9,742 nucleotides of DNA, from assembly GCA_021840785.1 (NCBI GenBank), contig JAKBXD010000071.1, forward strand, positions 1 to 9,742, written 5' to 3'. The notes below the pieces were generated by a model. It ran no database searches, was not told the origin of the DNA, and saw only the letters and a list, made by a program, of their open reading frames with translations. Of the stretch, positions 6,050 to 9,742 are shown piece after piece (within the stretch, counting starts at the first letter, position 1; the number at the start of each line of letters is the position of its first letter). The position numbers and the translations under genes are program-made. The DNA comes from Pseudomonadota bacterium (GTDB lineage Bacteria > Pseudomonadota > Gammaproteobacteria > Acidithiobacillales > Acidithiobacillaceae).

Positions 6050-6825
6050 TGCCGATACGCGACGCCTTGCCGGGAGCCGGGGCACTGGCCGTCTTGCAGC
6101 GCAACTTCGGTGTCTGGCGCAAACTGCTGGCGCCAAGCCTGCTCGGCAACTTTGGCGACCCGCTGCTTTACCTGCTGGCGCTGGGGTATGGTCTGGGGCA
6201 CTTCGTCGGGCGTATGGACGGGATGCCCTACATTACCTTTATCGCCTCCGGCATTGTCGCCAGCAGCGTGATGAATACGGCCAGCTTCGAAGGGCTTTAC
6301 TCCGCTTTTACCCGGATGAACGCTCAACGCACTTACGCGGCCATGCTGGCCACGCCCTTGCGGGTCAGCGACATTCTCGCTGGCGAAGTGCTTTGGTGCG
6401 CCGTGAAAGGCTTGATCAGTGCCGTGGCCATCGTCATCGTCGCCAGCTTTTTTGGCGCCATACAAGGCCCCTGGGTGTTACTGGCGTTGCCGGTCATTCT
6501 GCTGGCGGGACTGAGCTTTGGCGGGCTGGCGCTGGTCATGACGGCACTGGCGCGCAGTTATGATTTCTTCATGTATTATTTCACCCTGGCGGTGACGCCC
6601 ATGTTTCTCTTTTGTGGCGTTTTCTATCCCCTCCATTCGCTGCCGCCCCTTGCCCAGCAACTCGCACAGGTGCTGCCCCTGACCCATGCGGTGGCCCTGC
6701 TGCGACCACTGCTGACCGGGCATCTGCCCCACGAAGCGCTGTACCATGCTGGCGTTTTGCTGTTGTACACCCTGGTGGCCTATGGATTTGCATGGCGCCT
6801 GCTCAGCCGTCGGCTGCTGCGCTGA
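6046..6825 (+). CDS. nodJ: NodJ-type ABC-2 transporter permease
   Basis: Membrane subunit paired with the NodI-type ATPase. The 259-residue protein has about six hydrophobic segments (near 32-52, 62-80, 115-137, 143-167, 175-195 and 232-255), as expected for the ABC-2 exporter family. The FEGLYSAFTRMNAQRTYAAMLATPL stretch (81-105) matches the family's coupling region between segments two and three. It begins on the nodI stop codon (ATGA), so the subunits should be made in equal amounts. The rhizobial pair exports Nod factor; no nodulation-signal synthesis genes are seen here, so the cargo is open. The gene ends 32 bp before the tRNA promoter, with no clear terminator. Confidence 0.9.
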   Translation: MMPIRDALPGAGALAVLQRNFGVWRKLLAPSLLGNFGDPLLYLLALGYGLGHFVGRMDGMPYITFIASGIVASSVMNTASFEGLYSAFTRMNAQRTYAAMLATPLRVSDILAGEVLWCAVKGLISAVAIVIVASFFGAIQGPWVLLALPVILLAGLSFGGLALVMTALARSYDFFMYYFTLAVTPMFLFCGVFYPLHSLPPLAQQLAQVLPLTHAVALLRPLLTGHLPHEALYHAGVLLLYTLVAYGFAWRLLSRRLLR

Positions 6826-6857
6826 CGATGAATGGGCGACAAGTCGCACCGCTACCC

Positions 6858-6886
6858 TTGACAGCGACGCAGGTTAACGCTTTAAT
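6858..6886 (+). promoter_or_regulatory. Near-consensus promoter of the tRNA gene
   Basis: A perfect TTGACA (6858-6863) and TTTAAT (6881-6886, five of six matches) are 17 bp apart. Transcription would start near 6893, about 5 nt before the mature tRNA end. The stretch after the -10 box is GC-rich (GCGCC at 6889-6893), the type of discriminator linked to stringent control of stable RNA genes. Confidence 0.85.
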
Positions 6887-6897
6887 TTGCGCCTCAC

Positions 6898-6974
6898 GGC
6901 GCTTTAGCTCAGCTGGTTAGAGCAGCGGAATCATAATCCGCGTGTCCGGGGTTCGAGTCCCTGAAGCGCCACCA
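6898..6974 (+). tRNA. tRNA-Met (anticodon CAT), CCA encoded
   Basis: A complete 77-nt cloverleaf. Acceptor GGCGCTT (6898-6904) pairs with AAGCGCC (6964-6970), followed by discriminator A and an encoded CCA. The D-stem is GCTC/GAGC with loop AGCTGGTTA. The anticodon stem GCGGA/TCCGC encloses ATCATAA, giving anticodon CAT. The variable loop is GTGTC, and the T-arm has TTCGAGT closed by CGGGG/CCCTG with one G-T pair. The paired first base (G1-C72) and the lack of three G-C pairs next to the anticodon loop rule out the initiator. An elongator Met tRNA is most likely; a CAT-anticodon Ile tRNA that needs lysidine modification cannot be excluded by eye. Confidence 0.93.
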
Positions 6975-6989
6975 AATAAAACGATCCAA

Positions 6990-7022
6990 CTCTTGAAGCA
7001 CAACCGGCTGCTGTTTTAAGAG
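6990..7022. terminator. Weak hairpin between the tRNA and the convergent DUF4337 gene
   Basis: CTCTT (6990-6994) pairs with AAGAG (7018-7022), and AGCA (6997-7000) with TGCT (7009-7012), separated by an asymmetric internal loop; the apical loop is 8 nt. It lies between convergent units, where a terminator is expected. There is no clean T-run after the stem on either strand, so this is only a possibility. Confidence 0.22.
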
Positions 7023-7030
7023 CAACCATG

Positions 7031-7609
7031 TCATGCCAGGCTCAAGGCCATAACCCAAAGCCCGACGCCGCTCAGAGCACTGAGAATAGCCATTCCAAAA
7101 AGCCAAATCCTTCCGGTCAGCGCCGTGATGGAAGCCAGTGAAATGGCGATTTGTAAAAAAATCATCGCAATGGCCATGTCGTTATGCGGCCTGTTCAATC
7201 GTTCCGAGCGACCGTTGGCCGCGCTGGAAAGTTGCTCCAGATGTTGGGCTTCGGCCTGAACACTCTTTTTTTGGGCCTTATACTTGAGGATTTTCTTCTG
7301 GTAAGGCGCTGCCTGTTTCGCCGGTGTCAGATCCACAGCCAGCTGCATCAGATGTTCTTTGGTGCTAATGGCCTGGTAGTAATTCCACTGGTCCGTTGCC
7401 TTAGCTTTCTCCAACACGGCTTCATTCTTGGCCAGCAGCACCTCGTTCATCAGATGCGTCCCCTGATAACCGACAACGGCGCCAAGCGTAGCAAGCAGCG
7501 CTGTAAAAATAGCCACCCACTGACCCAGAGTGGGCTTGTGGGTGGCTGGTTCTGCGGCCTCATGAATAGCCTCTTCGTGCGGGGCGTGCGTGTGCAAAGA
7601 TTCGCTCAT
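7031..7609 (-). CDS. DUF4337-like membrane protein
   Basis: A 192-residue protein of unknown function resembling the DUF4337 family. It has a His/Glu-rich cytoplasmic-looking N-terminus (1-28), a first membrane segment (about 30-48), a long, mostly polar and probably coiled helical region (about 52-145) containing the family-like KATDQWNYYQA stretch (70-80), and two closely spaced membrane segments near the C-terminus (about 146-166 and 168-190). The ATG at 7609 is chosen because AAAGGA lies 8 nt upstream on the minus strand; the frame stays open to 7699 but without such a site. It diverges from the NRAMP-family gene across 191 bp. The polar helical hairpin between membrane segments would suit a scaffold or sensor role, but no activity can be assigned. 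Confidence 0.8.
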   Translation of the reverse strand: MSESLHTHAPHEEAIHEAAEPATHKPTLGQWVAIFTALLATLGAVVGYQGTHLMNEVLLAKNEAVLEKAKATDQWNYYQAISTKEHLMQLAVDLTPAKQAAPYQKKILKYKAQKKSVQAEAQHLEQLSSAANGRSERLNRPHNDMAIAMIFLQIAISLASITALTGRIWLFGMAILSALSGVGLWVMALSLA

Positions 7610-7707
7610 GGATTTCGTCCTTTTTAAGGGTGATATTTCGCTTGACCTGACCGACCATGCCGACATACAAAAGTGCCGCTTATTTTGTACCAACGGCAAC
7701 CGCCTGG

Positions 7708-7773
7708 ACAGTCACGTCGTGGCATTAGGGACGACTCAGGGCACCGGATGCGGGGCGGCCTGGTTGTGACTGT
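7708..7773 (+). promoter_or_regulatory. Possible structured leader (three-way junction) of the metal-transporter mRNA
   Basis: ACAGTCAC (7708-7715) is a perfect 8-bp inverted match to GTGACTGT (7766-7773). Between these arms lie a stem GTCGT/ACGAC (7716-7720 and 7731-7735) and a stem CAGG/CCTG (7737-7740 and 7759-7762) capped by CCG/CGG (7744-7746 and 7756-7758). Together they form a compact three-way junction with linkers of 0, 1 and 3 nt. The T-run 7773-7777 follows at once, and the Shine-Dalgarno site is 16 nt further on. It does not match any riboswitch class I can recall, such as yybP-ykoY or the M-box. A protein operator using the 8-bp arms is an alternative. The rest of the 7610-7800 gap shows only a weak promoter candidate, TTGACC at 7642-7647. 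Confidence 0.35.
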
Positions 7774-7788
7774 TTTTACATGTTATTC

Positions 7789-7794
7789 AGGAGG
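7789..7794 (+). promoter_or_regulatory. Strong Shine-Dalgarno site of the NRAMP gene
   Basis: AGGAGG, followed by GAG, lies 6 nt before the ATG at 7801. An in-frame ATG at 7780 would put this site inside the coding region, so 7801 is taken as the start. Confidence 0.85.
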
Positions 7795-7800
7795 GAGCTG

Positions 7801-9171
7801 ATGTCGACCACACCCGAACTGCACGCCAGACCCAGCGAAGCGGATGTGTTGCAGCGATTACCCGAGGAGGTGCGGGAGCGCATCCAGGATCGCTGGCGGA
7901 TTTATCAACTCCGCCATCATCCCTCCTGGTGGCGGCGACTACTGCTGTTTCTGAGTCTGATCGGGCCAGGTATCCTGGTGATGATCGCAGACAACGATGC
8001 CGGCGGCGTCATCACCTATGCCCAGACGGGGGCGATGTACGGCATCGGTTTTTTTATCCCCTTCCTATTGCTCATGATCCCGGTGGCCTATGTGGTGCAG
8101 GAGATGACCGTGCGTCTTGGCGCGGTGACGCATCGCGGTCACGCCGAGATGATCTGGGGGCGTTATGGCGCTTTTTGGGGAGTGTTTTCTCTGCTGGATC
8201 TGACGGTGGCGAACATTCTGACGCTGGTAACGGAGTTTATCGGTATCCGTGTGGGCATGAGCGTGTTCTCCGTGCCGCCGGCCCTTTCGGTCATGCTGGC
8301 CTGGATATTTGTCGCCGCGACCATGATTTTTTTGCATTACCATACCTGGGAGCGGCTGGCGTTGTGGATCGCCGCAGGCAATATCGTTTTTGTGCCCCTG
8401 GCCATCGCCGCGCACCCCGACTGGGGCCAGGTTATCGCGGCGGTGGGCAACTGGCACATTCCGGTGGGGACGGCGGTCGGCGCCTTTACCTATGTCATAC
8501 TCGCCAATCTCGGAACGACGATCGCTCCGTGGATGCTTTTTTTTCAACAATCCTCGGTTGTTGATAAGGGGCTGACGGTCAATGACATCCCCAGCGGTCA
8601 AGCCGATACCGCCTTCGGAAGCCTTTCCATGGGGATTATCGCCATCACCATCGTCATCTTGACGGGTACCCTGGCGTATGGGCACACCAATGCCGCCCAG
8701 TTCGACATACAGGCGATCCTCCACCTGTTACGACAGAGTAGCCTGGGCAGTGTCGGAACCGCGCTGTTCGCTCTGGGCCTCGTCGAGTCCGGGCTGATCG
8801 CCGCCATCGCCATTACGGCGAGCACTTCCTGGGCGGTGGGCGAAGCGCTCAAGCTCCCCCGGAGCCTGAACCTCAAGCCACAACGGGCCTTGCCCTTTTA
8901 TCTGTCCGGCATTTTGAGCGCCGGCATGGCGGCTATGGTGGTCCTGATTCCCCACATCCCCCTGGGGTTTTTGAACCTCACCGTGCAGGTGATTGCATCC
9001 ATATTCATGCCGGCGGCGATGCTATTTCTGCTCATGCTGCTGAATGATCGTGAGATCATGGGGAGCTATGTGAATCGGCGCTGGCAGAATTATTCAGCTT
9101 TCACCATCGTTGGTTTCCTAATTCTGGCCAATGCCGTTTATGGCTATACCGTCGTCTTCCCATCCCCCTGA
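7801..9171 (+). CDS. Atypical NRAMP-family divalent metal transporter
   Basis: A 456-residue polytopic inner-membrane protein of the NRAMP (natural resistance-associated macrophage protein) superfamily, with about eleven hydrophobic segments after a roughly 45-residue polar N-terminus. Canonical members import Mn2+ or Fe2+ with protons. Segment 1 carries GPGILVMIADNDAGG (55-69): aligned on the glycines, the usual DPGN is DAGG, so Asp66 is kept but the Asn is Gly69. Segment 6 has NLGTTIAPW (236-244) in place of the usual MPH, so the metal-binding Met is Ala242 and the His is Trp244. The conserved VQEMTVRLGAVTHRGHAE (99-116) and FFQQSSVVDKGL (247-258) mark it as a distinct NRAMP clade. Specificity may therefore differ (Mg2+ or other hard ions), but this is inference. 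The start is set by a strong Shine-Dalgarno site. A 66-residue gene follows after 10 nt. Confidence 0.9.
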   Translation: MSTTPELHARPSEADVLQRLPEEVRERIQDRWRIYQLRHHPSWWRRLLLFLSLIGPGILVMIADNDAGGVITYAQTGAMYGIGFFIPFLLLMIPVAYVVQEMTVRLGAVTHRGHAEMIWGRYGAFWGVFSLLDLTVANILTLVTEFIGIRVGMSVFSVPPALSVMLAWIFVAATMIFLHYHTWERLALWIAAGNIVFVPLAIAAHPDWGQVIAAVGNWHIPVGTAVGAFTYVILANLGTTIAPWMLFFQQSSVVDKGLTVNDIPSGQADTAFGSLSMGIIAITIVILTGTLAYGHTNAAQFDIQAILHLLRQSSLGSVGTALFALGLVESGLIAAIAITASTSWAVGEALKLPRSLNLKPQRALPFYLSGILSAGMAAMVVLIPHIPLGFLNLTVQVIASIFMPAAMLFLLMLLNDREIMGSYVNRRWQNYSAFTIVGFLILANAVYGYTVVFPSP

Positions 9172-9181
9172 GGAGCGTTGC

Positions 9182-9382
9182 ATGCATCCCAAAGAAGACT
9201 TTCGTTCCGAGGCGACCCCGGAGTTCCTGGCGTTTCTGGAAGAGGAGATCCATCAGGAACCCAGGCCCATGACCCGCGCCCCGATTCGGGGAGGTATTCA
9301 GATAGCCTTCTGGGGTTTGCGTATCTACATCGTGATCATGCTGATCATGGTGGCCATCGGTTTTGCACACGGTATGCTTTGA
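9182..9382 (+). CDS. Small single-span membrane protein
   Basis: A 66-residue protein not assigned to a known family. The N-terminal 30 residues are charged and acidic (EEE at 20-22), followed by a short basic stretch (TRAPIRGG, 31-38) and one hydrophobic segment (about 41-63) ending near the C-terminus. The basic residues before the span suggest the N-terminus stays in the cytoplasm. The ATG at 9182 is preceded by AGGAG (9171-9175) at 6 nt spacing, partly overlapping the NRAMP stop, so expression is probably coupled to the transporter. An accessory or regulatory subunit of the transporter is the natural hypothesis but is unproven. It is convergent with the HD-GYP gene, 13 bp away. Confidence 0.75.
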   Translation: MHPKEDFRSEATPEFLAFLEEEIHQEPRPMTRAPIRGGIQIAFWGLRIYIVIMLIMVAIGFAHGML

Positions 9383-9395
9383 CCGCACTCATGGG

Positions 9396-9742
9396 TTACA
9401 CATTAGGCATGTCACAATCGGTTAATGCGGCGTAACACTCCGCAAAAGTGGAGGCCGCGCGCGGAAACGCCGCCAAAATATCAGGATCGAAATGCTCCGG
9501 CTTAACTCGTCCATCTCCTTTTAAGATAATATCCACCGCTCTTTCATGATCCAGCGGTTCCTTATAAGGACGCCGACTTCGTAAGGCATCATAAATGTCC
9601 GCCAATACCATCATCCTCGCTGATAACGGGATCTCGTCGCCTTTTCTGCCGAAAGGATAGCCACTTCCGTCCCATCGTTCGTGATGGCCCAGAGCGATTT
9701 CCCATCCCATCTGTAATTCTGGGGAGACATTGTGTTGGCCAA
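9396..9742 (-). CDS. HD-GYP domain protein, C-terminal part (probable cyclic-di-GMP phosphodiesterase)
   Basis: The last 114 codons of a longer gene whose 5' part lies beyond the window; the frame is open to the edge with no stop, so an ATG at 9710 is internal, not the start. The visible part holds the second half of an HD-GYP domain: EIALGHHERWDGSGYP (14-29 of the visible part) with the His-His pair and the GYP motif, then the family block IPLSARMMVLADIYDALRSRRPYK, and the ending GDGRVKPEHFDPDILAAF. HD-GYP proteins hydrolyse cyclic-di-GMP (some act on cGAMP) and are often fused to receiver or sensor domains. The catalytic HD dyad and any input domain are not visible, so activity and signal cannot be judged. 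Confidence 0.92.
   Translation of the reverse strand, partial: GQHNVSPELQMGWEIALGHHERWDGSGYPFGRKGDEIPLSARMMVLADIYDALRSRRPYKEPLDHERAVDIILKGDGRVKPEHFDPDILAAFPRAASTFAECYAALTDCDMPNV

Noticed and set aside
6832..6851. Short GCGA/TCGC hairpin after nodJ as an operon terminator
   Set aside because: Only four base pairs and no T-run follow it.
6898..6974. tRNA gene as an integration site of a mobile element
   Set aside because: No second copy of the tRNA 3' end, no integrase gene and no mobile-element genes are seen downstream in the window.
8065..8724. 219-codon minus-strand open frame opposite the NRAMP gene
   Set aside because: The translation is rich in Arg, His, Gly and Asp with no membrane or domain pattern, as expected for the complement of membrane-protein codons.
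1..9742. CRISPR array, insertion sequence, defence island or biosynthetic cluster
   Set aside because: No regularly spaced repeats, transposase, nuclease or defence-gene motifs, and no large synthase domains were found.

Overview
The window is a compact, GC-rich bacterial chromosome segment, with short gaps, overlapping stops and starts, E. coli-like -35/-10 boxes and good Shine-Dalgarno sites. A Coq7 ubiquinone hydroxylase, NodI/NodJ-type ABC genes, an HD-GYP domain and the protein sequences in general point to an aerobic or facultative proteobacterium. My best guess is an Acidithiobacillus-like acidophile. This comes from general resemblance, not from a database search. I see no insertion sequence, CRISPR array, phage gene or integration scar.

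Layout. (1) 14-2394, plus strand: trpG-trpD-trpC, the anthranilate-to-indoleglycerol-phosphate part of tryptophan synthesis, tightly coupled; trpE probably lies just upstream. (2) 2396-3390, plus strand: a two-gene unit with its own promoter, encoding an OsmC-family protein and an Rrf2-family regulator with three cysteines. Two dyads flank or overlap the promoter. (3) 3395-4021, minus strand: coq7, convergent with the Rrf2 gene, with a terminator-like palindrome inside its last codons. (4) 4056-6825, plus strand: four coupled genes, for a thioredoxin-fold [2Fe-2S] ferredoxin, an alpha/beta hydrolase and a NodI/NodJ-type ABC exporter. Their promoter overlaps the divergent coq7 promoter at the -10 box. 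(5) 6858-6974: a tRNA with anticodon CAT and a near-consensus promoter. (6) 7031-9382: a DUF4337-like membrane protein (minus strand) diverging from an atypical NRAMP-family transporter (plus strand), which is followed by a 66-residue single-span membrane protein. The transporter leader can fold as a compact three-way junction. (7) 9396-9742, minus strand: the C-terminal part of an HD-GYP phosphodiesterase running off the window.

How the parts fit. The trp genes and coq7 are housekeeping. The OsmC/Rrf2 pair looks like a self-regulated thiol or redox stress unit. The ferredoxin-hydrolase-NodIJ operon suggests processing plus export of a lipid-linked or acylated molecule of unknown identity. 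The metal-transporter locus is the most unusual part: altered metal-site motifs, a structured leader and a coupled mini-protein. None of this proves a new system, but that locus and the four-gene exporter operon deserve follow-up.
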